Positions 41,497 to 53,199 of a DNA stretch of 64,000 nucleotides are shown here, piece by piece. The notes beneath the pieces are model-generated. The model was not told the DNA's origin and ran no database searches. It saw only the letters and a program-made list of their open reading frames with translations. Source of the stretch: Symsagittifera roscoffensis (lineage: Eukaryota; Xenacoelomorpha; Acoela; Convolutidae); contig NC_087070.1 of NCBI RefSeq assembly GCF_963678635.1, forward strand, positions 18,201,318 through 18,265,317, read 5' to 3'. How positions within the stretch are numbered: the first letter of the stretch is position 1; every line of letters begins with the position of its first letter. Made by a program: the position numbers and the translations under genes.

Positions 41497-43380
41497 ATTT
41501 TCATCAATTTTATTTTATTACACCATGCCTGTTTTTTTTCTAATTGTCTTCAAAAAAAACTTGTCGCTCGTTGAAATTAGGGGAGATGAATTTTGTGTTC
41601 TATCATGTTTACTTTTTCTGTACGCAAAATCAGGCACGACAAGTTTTCATTGGTATAGAATCGAACAGAAACTTCCTTAATTTCTTGACTCTCTTCTTGA
41701 CTAATTTTTTGACGGCTCTGAGTTTCTCCTCAATTGATGCGCATTCTTCCAATCATTTTGTGTTCTTCTGTTAATTCAACTAATCATGGATGCGTTTTAA
41801 AATAGTACTACCGAAGTAGAAAACAGTACCAAAAGGTTCAAAATTTGTAGAAAACGTTTGGGTTGTCCATTAAGTTATTCTTTAATCTGCTGCTGATATC
41901 AAAAATCATCAAATCAGTTGCAAAAAAGTTTTGAGACAATAATGAGCCTCTAGATACGCTTTAAAAAGGCTGTGAAGAATGTAAACTGTGTTGCTTCACG
42001 TTTTTCCTGGGACCTTAAAACCAAAAACAAATCAAATAATTCGTTGTTTGATAAGGGAGAGTGTGGTTACAATGGAAACGAGAAAATTCGAGCTAGCGGA
42101 AAATGGCACATGGCAAAGCCTGCGAAAACAGTTTTTTCACAAACTCCTTTTTATGCAAGATAAGCAGCCGACTGAGAGGAGTTTCTCGATAGCGGACTCG
42201 GTATCAACGAAGAAAAAGAAACGTTTCAGGTTGTCCATCTATATTTCTCATATTTTCTGCTAATAATTGAGAAGTTTCATTATATCAATTAAATCACCTG
42301 GAAAAGACTGTCCCTTGCAATTTTTAACCGAATATATACACATGGTGTTTATTTTTCAGTTGCATTTGCTGCTGATTTTTGCTTTCGGTTGTTTGGATTT
42401 GGTGGGATGAAATGAGATGGGATGAAATGTGACACTTGGACGGACAGGTGACAGCAGAGAGTGCTCTAGGAGAATGGAAAGGGGAAAGATGGGGGCTATG
42501 ATGGTAGGAATGGGTAGTAAGGGGTCAATTTGACAGATTGGTTCAAAGGAAAAATTACACGGACAGTAAAAGGGAGACATAATGTTGTAAAGTGCAAAAA
42601 ATGAGCGCCGAAAAGTCTTTAAATTGATGCTGTAAAGATCCTATTGAAAGCATATAACAGGGCAAAAAAGCGCTCAGAGCCTTAGAAATGATGATGATTA
42701 TAAATTTAAAATGGTAATAAAAGAATTGATAATAGATAGGGAACCTTATTTTTGCTAGATAAACCGCACACAACATCTTTAAGTGCGCACGCAGGGTTGG
42801 ATTTAAGAAGGTGGGGGACACACTTGTCCTGGGATTTTCTACCATCTCGCCGCCAAGAACTTCAATCATCTCGGCAAGTATTTTTGGCCGACCAACCGTT
42901 AAAAGTTTGCTTAAACAGCCAAAGTAGTCATTTAGGTGGGAGCCTCCGACGTTCACATGAGGCTTTTCTCACTCAAACTAATGGTCGGTAAATCGAAGCT
43001 GATCAAGATCTGTATTTGATGTCTGATGCTGAACCAATATTCCAGAAGTCCAAAAACTTTCATGTAAGTGTAATAGAGGTAACGGCAGCTCTTTGCAAAG
43101 AAACTGAACAGCTCCTAGCTTGTTCAATTCTCACATCGGTAAATCTTCTTGAGCTTTCACGTCAAATATGGAGCGTTTTGCCATCTAAAAATAGACCCAA
43201 TAAGCTTCATTTCCCAAAAACTGATGTCATTGAGGCCTATAATTTAGCACTACAAAAAACATTCCAAAATACATGGAGCATTAACTTTTGCTTCCGATTA
43301 TTTTCGTAACGCATTTAGCCACATTTCATGACTTGAGCCACATTTTCTAATTGTTAAATTTGTTTTAAAAATAACTTTTT
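41497..43380 (+). repeat. 1.9-kb direct duplication, copy 1
   Basis: Matches 47970-49859 base for base over long stretches with scattered substitutions and small indels; identity is very high through the middle and lower near the right end. The left limit is hidden by the gap. Open stretches include 41988-42263 (METRKFELAENGTWQSLRKQ and following) and 43016-43309 (LCKETEQLLACSILTSVNLL; PNKLHFPKTDVIEAYNLALQ). The second is interrupted in copy 2, so it is not a shared functional gene. I see no terminal repeats or transposase. Confidence 0.85.
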
Positions 43381-43384
43381 CCAC

Positions 43385-44160
43385 ACGCACTGAAGTTTCT
43401 CGGATAAAAATAGATTATATTGAGAAAATGTTGCGGAAAATGTTGCCATTATAATCGATTATGTGTAACCACTTTAAGCAACATTTTCTATTATAATAGA
43501 AAGAAAATAGATTATTTTCATCAAGAATATATTGCCTTGTAATTCCACTGAAATGTAATTTTATCTCCACATAATCTCAATAAAATCTATTTTTTTCGCC
43601 CTGAAATCGCCATAAAATCGCAATAAAATCTATTGTATTCGCCATAAAACTGCCAAAAAGTTGCAACAAAAACTAAGGGGTAGGGTAAACTGGGGTGGGG
43701 GGTGTAAACTGGGGGGGCATAACTGAGGGGAAGGGTAAACAAACCGGCGGGGGGGGGGGTAAAGTGGTAAACTGGGGGAGGATAAATAGTGGGGGGGGGG
43801 CGTAAACTGGTGGGGGTAGAAAACTGGTGGGTGGTAGTGAACTGTGGGGTTAACTGAGGGTGGGGGGTGTGTGTTTAAGCTGGGGGGGGGGAGTTTGTGG
43901 TAAGAAAAACAGTAAAATGAAGTGTTAAACTGCGATGAATTCAAAAACAGAGAGCAAAAAGTATAGAATTTTTGTTCTGAAATGTAACATTTTATGACAC
44001 GTAATACATAGCAACTGCACTAAACAGGAAATAAGATAACTTTAAATAAATTGTAAATTTCATGAATAACCTCTCAAAAAAATCCATTTTAGTCGATTAA
44101 AATCTATTATAATTGATTATATTGACAAAAAAATATTAGGATTATAATTTTGATGTATCT
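43385..44160 (-). repeat. G-core dispersed repeat, copy II
   Basis: AT-palindrome words (attataatcgattatg at 43451-43466) lead into a G-rich core at 43676-43900 with repeated gggtaaactggggg-type words and runs of 9-10 G. The conserved block, here inverted (acgtaatacatagcaactgc, 44000-44019), is followed by more TAATCGATTA-like words. Compared with copies I and III it is reversed. LTR C begins immediately to its right. Confidence 0.6.
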
Positions 44161-45886
44161 TGCAATAAATTGATATAATTGCAGTAAAATTCAAATTCAA
44201 AGTAGTAAATTAATAAAAGAAAGTAAATTGATGATCACTAACCTTTTTATGTGTGCTTCTTTTTTAAAAATAGAATTATTTTCATTCATTCGTCCACGTT
44301 TCACGCACTATTTCCACACAAAATTTGCAACGCGTCCTCTAAGACTTGTTTAATTGATGATTTTCAAGTTTTATGCACTAACTGATAACAATTTTGATTT
44401 GCTTTCACGCGTTCAAAACAATGTTTTAACACACGGTTTGAAGGAATAAAATTATTCTTAAACTAACCAAGGCAGCTGACTAATTCCACAAACCAACCGC
44501 ATGTATGAGAAAGACTCAAGGTACCTAAACCAGATTAAACCCAGATTGAAACTGGATTCATTATTCTTATGAAACCAACTTTCAAGTTTTTATAAAACCA
44601 ATTGAAACACTAAAAACTCAAGAAAACACAAAACACGACAATCTGTTTTTGATAAAAAGACACAACCAAAGACAAAAAGAGAAAAACACCTGACAAAAAA
44701 TTGAACACAAAAAGAGACTCTGTTCCAAGAGACGATAAAATCATACTCTCAAAACTGGCCTAACCCACCAGTAATGGACTTCCTGAGCCACGCTCTATAG
44801 CCGGCCTCACCACCCGCGCTACACTACGCTTAAAACACGCACTCCTATTTTTGACGAGATTAGCTCTAGGGTGAGCGACTCTATAAAATAACCGAAACTA
44901 AACAAAAAGTTTTTCCGGAATTAAAGAACAAAAATCATAACTAAAACTGATATCATTAACAAGAGGCAGATAAAACTTTGCAGGGTAATATTTTTTCTTG
45001 AAGCAAAGAAACAAGCTGCAAAAGGGGATGAAAACTTGATGACCTTACGACTCTGGAAGAGCAAATCTATTCGTTTGTTGCCGTAGTCACAACCCTCAAA
45101 GGTTTTAAAATATGGAACCAACATCGCAGCAAAGGTAATCATTGTAGAACAACAACAGCCAACTCGATGATAATCTTACATACGAATCCTAGTCGCTTGG
45201 CGCTTCACACAGAGAAGTTAAACCCCACCTCACCATTCGATTAATAGCACGTAGTCTTGCTCTAACTTAACGAAGTCAATCCATCATTGCACAAATCTGA
45301 AATCTTAACGCGATCACTCAACACGATCCAGATACAGGAGATCCACTTCTGAAGAATGAGCAATTTTGCCCCTTCTCACCATGAAGACAACTAGTCCAAA
45401 ACACGAGCCACTATTTCTTTCTCCTCATTCACGCAGCCACTGCTTCAAAAAATCTACTCCAAGAATCCAGAAACTTCTCCATCCAACCTTCATTACAATA
45501 AACATGAAAATTAAAACTCTCTAAGACCCTCTTTAAAACTGGTATTTAAATCCAATTTTAAAATTCATAAAATTATCTCTGTAAAATATTTTTAACTAAC
45601 TAACCATGATCCAAAACTAACACTTAAAATGAATTGTATAGCTGAAACTATCCACAGTTTCAGCAACAGAACAGTATAAATATAACATAGGAAAAAGTCG
45701 TTCAATCTCTGATACCTTATCTCGCAAATGCCAGTATACACTAGATTTTTTGAGACTATGAGATATAAGAGTAAAATTAAGATCGACATTAGACTCAGAA
45801 ATTGCACGGATCTATCCGGCCGAAGTTTCAGATACCTTATCTGAAATTACTCTATGAGCGAGCCACTCTGGACATAAACTCAGTAT
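44161..45886 (+). repeat. Ty3 LTR copy C, probably a solo LTR
   Basis: TG...CA boundaries (tgcaataaatt at the left, acataaactca at the right) give 1726 bp. It matches LTR B in inverted orientation. Read plus, it holds a TATA-like ctataaaataa at 44881-44891 and AATAAA at 45497-45502, consistent with U3-R-U5 order. No coding sequence of a plus-oriented retroelement is seen on either side and no primer-binding site adjoins, so a solo LTR is the simplest reading. No clean target duplication; gtat occurs near both edges. Confidence 0.65.
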
Positions 45887-47969
45887 GTTAAAATTAACAT
45901 GGCACTATTTTTGGTCCAATACACAATTCAATTGCTTATAATTTTGAAACGTAACTATAAAAAATTGAGAAAACATAATTTGTGAAGTTTGAGTTCGCTC
46001 TTCGTGAGTTTTGATGTTTGCGATTTTCAATATTTTCTCTATAAAATTGTGAAAAATTCAATTCTAATCAAATTATTGTACTCGTGTGATGGGTGATTGG
46101 ATGTATTTGGTGGTAAAATTTCGATACTGAATATGACAAAGTGTGAGATTATCTGACATATGCCTGGTAGATAGTAATCTAGTATTTGCCTTCTGATTCT
46201 CAGCTTTGGGATTTCTAATTTTTATCGACAAACTATTTTTTGGAACACATTTCAATTTATTCGATTAAGTTGTGACAAGATTAGATTTGCCCTCTTTTCG
46301 GATCACTTGTTGGGTCGATGATGATTGGGAAGATAGTGTTACCGTCAAAGTTGTCATCGTATTGAATCATTGTTTTTGAGCTATTTTGCTTAATGTAATA
46401 CTTCCAATAAGTCTCATCGGTTGGTTCCAATTGTAGAGTCTTTAAGATTTTCGAAAATCATAATTTTTTGTTCTACGTTTGCTTTATGTAATTGATGATG
46501 TCGTGGCTTCAGATTCCGAAAGTTGACTTTGATTGTCCAATGGTCTATTTTGTCGTGGTCTCGGAGTTTTTCATGTCTTTGTTTTGTTGTTGTGTCAGAT
46601 TCCAAAAAAATTGTTTCGGGTTCTGGAAAATTCGACTTTATTACTTGCTTTTGATTTGAAATTTTCGCCTTTTTTGTACTCTTTTTTGATCTAAGATATC
46701 CTACTTTTTGCCTGTCTAATGTAACTACGAGATCGTATTTTTCGTCTCTGAATAAAACAATTTTGGAGAACTTTCGTTTGTTTGTTTCCCAATTTAACTC
46801 TTGATATAAGTGTTAGAATGATTGATGAAAATCCGGGCGTCAGTTTTTCTTTCCCAAACTATTAATTCCTACGACTGGATCTAACCGTAGGGTTAGATTG
46901 TCGTGAAGTGACGGGATGGGGTGAGAATATAACAATTCGTTAGAATGTTTGTACTGCTCTCTAGTGTAATGTTTTTTACAACTAAGTAAAACGTAACCTT
47001 ACTTAGTTGGGTTTGATTTGAGATCAAGGGTGTAGAATAGTAAATCAATCAAAACGCTTCAGGTATAATTAGAACACAAGTAGATCGTTAATTTCTTTTT
47101 CAGTTCTTACTAGTTTCAAAATTTGTTCTAAGCCTGGGTCAATTCACAGGTAGAGATCAAGTGAGGATGACTAACCGAAGTTCTTCACTGCTTAGCCTAA
47201 TTGTAATGGTTAATATTTGGAAAATTGTCAACTAATTCTGGGTAGTAAATAGGGCTTGGAAAGTGAGTCAACGTTTGAGGTCATTAGACACTAGTTCTAT
47301 GAGGGGGGATAAAATTTTTAATGATTAAAACAGTTATGATTAAAACTTTAAATTCTTAGGGTTTAGCTGAAACGTATTATATCCAAGGATAGCCGTGATC
47401 ATCTGCTTTAAATAAATAAAATTAGGTTCAAAGCATTGGTAAAGTTTAATTGAAAGGCTTAAAAAGTGAAATGAACGTTAGGATTTAAACTGAAAGATTT
47501 CAGTTAGAGGTTAGTTGTCTAATCCTAAATGCTTAACAAAGTAATTTTTTGAGTTTTTCATTTTTTGAATAATTATGATTTTTTCTTTTATTTTGCAAAA
47601 TTACTGCAGATTTGAAAAAATTGAGGTAGTTGGTGGGTTTGTAGTTGACTGAGTATTTCTATAATTGTTATTTAAAAATTGTAGTGAAAAATATGGCCGT
47701 GGAAAGAATCTTACGGCTCTTTTTTTTGCAATTCATATTATTGAGTGAAAATGTCCTGCATAAACATTTTACTAAACCTATATTACTAAACCTGTGATAT
47801 CATCGGTTAATGGTTTCTAATTTTCAGATACAATAAAAATCAAACTCATGGTCTAGACGTGCACACATAGCCAACGTCAATTTTTTCAAATCATCGTTCA
47901 AGGCCCTCCAGTCTAACCAAAATGTAGCAGATATTTTATACTTATTCTTTTTTTTCCCTCATTCGTTTG
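45887..47969. other. AT-rich region with one unrecognised minus-strand frame
   Basis: Apart from the open frame at 46414-46812 nothing is recognised. A small stem, aactaagtaa with ttacttagtt, lies at about 46980-47010. The sequence 47240-47520 is rich in purine words without repeat order. Confidence 0.3.
46414..46812 (-). CDS. Open frame of 132 codons, unrecognised
   Basis: Stop-to-stop on the minus strand with no stop for 132 codons in AT-rich DNA; the only in-frame ATG is at 46605. The product is basic and hydrophilic: NWETNKRKFSKIVLFRDEKY, VVTLDRQKVGYL, then KLRDHDKIDHWTIKVNF. It could be an internal exon, part of a decayed element beside LTR C, or chance. A stop lies directly upstream of the first codon, and no good acceptor was identified. 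Confidence 0.25.
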   Translation of the reverse strand, partial: HLYQELNWETNKRKFSKIVLFRDEKYDLVVTLDRQKVGYLRSKKSTKKAKISNQKQVIKSNFPEPETIFLESDTTTKQRHEKLRDHDKIDHWTIKVNFRNLKPRHHQLHKANVEQKIMIFENLKDSTIGTNR

Positions 47970-49859
47970 TTTTCATCAATTTTATTTTATTACACCATGC
48001 CTGTTTTTTTTCTATTTGTCTTCAAAAAAAATTTGTCGCTCGTTGAAATTAGGGGAGATGAATTATGTATTCTATCATGTTTACTTTTTTCTGTACGCAA
48101 AATCAGGCACGACAAGTTTTCATTGGTATAGAATCGAACAGAAACTTCCTTAATTTCTTGACTCTCTTCTTGACTAATTTTTTCAGGGCTCTCAGTTTCT
48201 CCTCAATTGATGCGCATTCTTCCCATCATTTTGTGTTCTTCTGTTAATTCAACTAATCATGGATGCGTATTAAAATAGTACTACCGAAGTAGAAAACAGT
48301 ACCAAAAGGTTCAAAATTTGTAGAAAAAGTTTGGGTTGTCCATTAAATTATTCTTTAATCTGCTGCTGATATCAAAAATCATCAAATCAGTTGCAATAAA
48401 GTTTTGAGACAATAATGAGCCTCTAGATACGCTTTAAAAAGGCTGTGAAGAAAGTAAACTGTGTTGCTTCACGTTTTTCCTGGGACCTTAAAACCAAAAA
48501 CAAATCAAATAATTCGTTGTTTGATAAGGGAGAGTGTGGTTACAATGGAAACGAGAAAATTCGAGCTAGCGGAAAATGGCACATGGCAAAGCCTGCGAAA
48601 ACAGTTTTTTCACAAACTCCTTTTTATGCAAGATAAGCAGCCGACTGAGAGGAGTTTCTCGATAGCGGACTCGGTATCAACGAAGAAAAAGAAACGTTTC
48701 AGGTTGTCCATCTATATTTCTCATATTTTCTGCTAATAATTGAGAAGTTTCATTATATCAATTAAATCACCTGGAAAAGACTGTCCCTTGCAATTTTTAA
48801 CCGAATATATACACATGGTGTTTATTTTTCAGTTGCATTTGCTGCTGATTTTTGCTTTCGGTTGTTTGGATTTGGTGGGATGAAATGAGATGGGATGAAA
48901 TGTGACACTTGGACGGACAGGTGACAGCAGAGAGTGCTCTAGGAGAATGGAAAGGGGAAAGATGGGGGCTATGATGGTAGGAATGGGTAGTAGGGGTCAA
49001 TTTGACAGATTGGTTCAAAGGAAAAATTACACGGACAGTAAAGGGGAGACATAATGTTGTAAAGTGCAAAGAATGAGCGCCGAAAAGTCTTTAAATTGAT
49101 GCTGTAAAGATCCTATTGAAAGCATATAACAGGGCAAAAAAGCGCTCAGAGCCTTAGAAATGATGATGATTATAATTTTAAAATGGTAATAAAAGAATTG
49201 ATATTAGATAGGGAACCTTATTTTTGCTAGATAAACCGCACACAACATCTTTAAGTGCGCACGCAGGGTTGGATTTAAGAAGGTGGGGGACACACTTGTC
49301 CTGGGATTTTCTACCATCTCGCCGCCAAGAACTTCAATCATCTCGGCAAGTTTTTTTGGCCGACCAACCGTTAAAAATTTGCTTAAACAGCCAAAATGGT
49401 CATTTACGTGGGAGCCTCCGACGTTCACATGAGGCTTTTCTCACTCAAACTAATGGTCGGTAAATCGAAGCTAATCATAGGATGTCTGTTTTTGATGTCT
49501 GATGCTGAGGCAATTTTCCAGTAGTCCAAAAAATTTCATTTAAGTGTTATCGAGGTAACGGCAGCTCTTTGCAAAGAAACTGAACAGCTCCTAGTTTGCT
49601 CAATTCCCACATCGGTAAATTTTCTGAGCTTTCACGTCAAATGTCGAGCGTTTTGCCAGCTAAAAATAGGCCCAATAAGCTTCATTTCCCAAAAACTGAT
49701 GTCATTGAGGCCTATAATTTATCACTACAAAAAAAACATTCAAAAATACACGGAGCATTAACTTTTGCTTCCGATTATTTTCCTAGCGCATTTAGCCACA
49801 TTTCATGATCTGAGCCACCTTTTGTAATTGTTAAATTTGTTTTAAAAATAACTTTTTCT
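47970..49859 (+). repeat. 1.9-kb direct duplication, copy 2
   Basis: Second copy of 41497-43380, about 6.5 kb downstream in the same orientation. Right edges diverge after the shared aaaataactttttc. Small indels relative to copy 1 shift the frames near 48090 and 49610. Left of the copy is unrelated to the Polinton-like block. Confidence 0.85.
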
Positions 49860-51382
49860 AACAATCAGGAAATGAATGCTGAAAGTGTTCATATTGCACC
49901 CCAATGGTTTGTTGCTGATAGAGTTAAAATTTCCACTCCAAATTAGCAAATGGTTTGCACAAGGAAATTGATTTTGGTCGTTTTCTGTAGTTTTTCCTGT
50001 CTCATTATTTCCGTTGATATTCAAAAGCCAAATGTCAAACGTCAATCTCAATTTAATGTAACCAAAAACTCTCCCTTCCCCGTTTCTAGACTTTTTCCTT
50101 AAATTTTCCTCCAATGTGTTCATTGAATACCACCTTTTATTATCGTTACAAATTTCGCGAAGCAAAAAAATCCTAGTTGAAAAAAGAGCAACATCAACTT
50201 TTAATTTCGACCCGCGAAAAATTGAGCTCACCCTACCTCAGATTTTTTGATCTCCGAAAATCAATACGCCAAATATTTTAAGCGCCTCCCCTGTTTGACC
50301 TGAAGCCTATAATAGGATGAAGAGATTCAATTGGGGAGATTGGTTTGCAAACAAAAAAAAATCAGCACCCGCACAAGTAGCACCAGCCCGACCGGATTGA
50401 TGAATTAAACATGTATAGAAACTGGCACTGTGATCAGACACTTTTTCAATAGTCTTATCTCTTCCCAACTGAACAAACAATGCCATTCTATCCTATCACA
50501 TCCATAAATTTCCCATCCTCATAAATCTCCTCAAGCGCTTATTTCGTTTCGTTTCTTCATACCAAATTTTATTTTGCTTCCAAATTATTTAACTTGTTTG
50601 ATCAGCTTTTATTCGCACTATCGCAGCGCATTGGTAAAAAAAATGCTCTGCTCTTCCCCCAAAGGGGTCATCAAAAATTAAAGCTGTTTACCTTCTTTGT
50701 CTTTCGTCAAACAAAGTATCAAAAAAGTCAGTTTTTGTTATTTTGTGCGCCAGTTGTTTGTATTGGGACCTGTCATTCAAACTGCGCAAGAGGTTTTTTG
50801 CCAACAGCGGAATCGGTAAGTAATGAAAAACCAAAACTTTTATTCAAATGGTGCGCATTGTTTTAAAAATTGAAAGACATTTTTTATAAACTTTGGATTA
50901 TTTGAGAGATTTTTTAATTTAGTTTTGGCACTCACAATTTCTTGGTCGAAAAACTGTGCCACGTAATTGAAAAAACCTACGCCTGGCTATTGAAGAAACT
51001 GAAAAAATTCAAATGTAAAATATAGAGTGCCAGAACTATTGAGTAATCATAACTGGGTATCATGCTAAAAATATTTCAATTTTTCTTTGAAAGATCAATT
51101 CGGAAAATTTTTGTGGCATCAGAAAATTTAAAAATTTATTTTAATAGCGATTAGTATAATCATGAAAATCAATCGCAAGTGAGGTCATTACACGAACAAA
51201 TATTAAAACAAAAAATTATTGATCAAAAACATCAATTGAGAGAACATCATACGGCTAGCATCTAACCTGGTGTCTCAGATAATCAAATGAAAAGTAAGCT
51301 TTAATGTCTCAGGAAATAAATTAAAATAATAAAATAATGCCTAGAGCTTTTCTCTTTTATTCAATACAGTCAATAATCTTGC
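49860..51382. other. AT-rich intergenic with a candidate exon
   Basis: Contains the candidate exon at 50606-50815. The 129-codon minus frame at 50231-49842 begins at a GTG, not an ATG, and has no motif. Nothing else is recognised. Confidence 0.3.
50606..50815 (+). CDS. Candidate internal exon with strong donor
   Basis: The frame is open from 50525 to 50866. At 50815/50816, TCG|GTAAGT is a near-consensus donor in phase 0, and ttgtttgatcag ending at 50605 is a possible acceptor. The encoded piece ends CAPVVCIGTCHSNCARGFLP then TAES, with four cysteines in 20 residues, suggesting a small secreted or disulphide-bonded region. No partner exon was found. GC content is higher than the flanks. Confidence 0.25.
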
Positions 51383-51807
51383 CAGGGGCGGATCTAGGAT
51401 TTTCTCGAAGGGGGGCGGATTTACAAAAAAAATTCGAAAATTTGAAAATTTTATCGACCCTTTTTTTTAGGTCCATCAAATTGATTTTTCAAGCTCTCCC
51501 AAAGCAAAGAGTTAAAAGACCCTGTTTTGGCCAAAATTTCTGCCCGCAGGCAAAATTTTGAAAAAACAGGCCTAAAGGCGTTTTTAGGCAGTTTTTGGAA
51601 AACTCTGACCAAACAATCGCGTTTTTTCGGCGCGCGCTCCCCCCTCAAATGTAGTATAAATTGGCCCAAAGGCGCTTTTTGAAACATTTTAGGGTGCGTC
51701 ACCAAAAATGGATATCTCAAAATAGTACAAAGGAGGGAACCTTTGGGTCGGCAGGTCGTCGAATCCCTGAGGGCGGTGGGGCGTCCGCTCCGCTATATTC
51801 GCCCTTG
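51383..51807 (+). mobile_element. hAT-like MITE, copy 2
   Basis: 425 bp. It begins CAGGGGCGGATCTAGG and ends cgcccttg, with 8-bp duplications aatcttgc (51375-51382) and aatcttgt (51808-51815). It is similar to copy 1 throughout, in the same orientation. No transposase. Confidence 0.85.
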
Positions 51808-52439
51808 AATCTTGTTATTCAATATCAAGGAAAAAATTAACGATTAGTTTCACTTATGAGGTTTTTAAAGACTAAATATAGCACAGACTTTATTATAAGT
51901 TTTGATTTTGATCAAACATGAGTACCGTGATACGTTGATCAACGACAATTTTGTAGATAGTAATTTCAGTAAGCTTTAAAATTTTTCATAATTTTTGCTG
52001 GAGCAGCAAGCTGCAAGCGAGTTTGCTAGACCGCAAACAAGATTAAAATATCAATTCAAATTTGGCACTATTCTTAAGTTTTGCGCAAATTTGCCACCAA
52101 AACCGTCTTCAAAAAGTTCTTATTAATTCCACCATGTTTCACTGCGATAAAGTTTTAGAAAATAAGCAAACAGAAAACGTAGAAAACTGTACTGTTAATT
52201 TTTTGTTTTTGGTTAAAAACAAATGTCTGAAGTTTTGCTATCTGGGCAAAATTTTTAAAACTAGCAAAAAATTATTCAAAAAAGGAAACGAAATCGTTAA
52301 ATAACACACATAAAAACCTTTATACAATTCAGTGTGCAACATTTGTAATTATTTTTTGATTACGGTACCCAAATTTTAAGGGAACACGCGCTGGAGAGTC
52401 ATGGACGATAATCAATTATTTTGGGTTTTCATTGTCAGT
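51808..52439. other. AT-rich intergenic, nothing recognised
   Basis: An 80-codon frame at 52062-52304 has no motif or splice context that I can support. Confidence 0.35.
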
Positions 52440-53185
52440 CTAAATAAGTTTCCAACATAATCATTGTGAAAATCTATTTATTCTATAATTCTTTTAATCA
52501 GAGGTTCTTGTTTACAATTATCTCATCTTTCTAAATTGTCTCAACTCCTGTGTAGTGCAGTTTTTACGTTTTACGTTTCCTAAATTTATACTTTTCACAT
52601 GATAATTTAATTTTTAAATTTTTTTCTACTTTTTCAATTGTTTAAAAGTTTGAAATTTTATTTAATTGTTTTTTATCATCGCCATGGTAAGCAATCGCAA
52701 TTATCCCACGATCATTATCGCCGCTCGCCCATTGCCCATTAACATTCAAGTGAAGGGGGTTGTTCAATGGTCCAAAATGGTTGCACGGGCAGTATTTAAT
52801 GGTTGAAGGGTTAAGGAATGGTTGAACGTGGAGAGGCTTAAAGTAAGGTCTACCAACTCTACTAAAAACACCCCAACCTCCACACTTTATTGAACGTGAA
52901 AAATTAAAGTGGTTAAGATGTGGGGCAATAAAGAGGTAGAGTTTATGTTGAGTAGGGGCGGGAGGGATTTAGGGTCAACTGTAACACAGTGGGGTTGGTA
53001 AACAGAAGTGCAACAAAGACGGCTGCAAAAAACGATTTTGTAAGTTCATGTACTCTTTATTTTATGTTGTTCAGTTTTTGGTTCAAAATTTATCTTCGAT
53101 TTGTCATAGTTTTGCAGAGAAAGGGCAATAAGCTGAAAAAACAACATTGTTTTGCAGAAAACAATTGATTTTAATGGATTTTTGT
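52440..53185 (+). repeat. G-core dispersed repeat, copy III
   Basis: The conserved block (tgtagtgcagtttttacg near 52551, then acgtttcctaaatttatac) is followed by a moderately G-rich core at 52740-53010 (gtggggcaataaag, agtaggggcgggaggga, cagtggggttggtaaac) and gctgcaaaaaacg. Its core is less G-dense than copies I and II. A 40-codon ATG frame at 52684-52806 lies inside and is not considered a gene. Confidence 0.5.
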
Positions 53186-53199
53186 GGAGAAAACGAATT

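Noticed and set aside
28182-45886. LTRs B and C read as terminal inverted repeats of one 17.7-kb Polinton
   Set aside because: The flanks share no 6-bp duplication, the repeats do not begin with AG, and TATA and AATAAA positions plus the minus-strand Ty3 coding order fit LTRs better. The Polinton-like genes occupy only a small part of the interval.
49842-50231. 129-codon minus-strand frame
   Set aside because: It starts at GTG with no in-frame ATG near the beginning, has no motif, and partly overlaps the end of the duplicated segment.
52684-52806. 40-codon ATG frame (MVSNRNYPTIIIAARPLPIN at its start)
   Set aside because: It lies inside a G-core repeat copy, is short, and has no splice or homology support.
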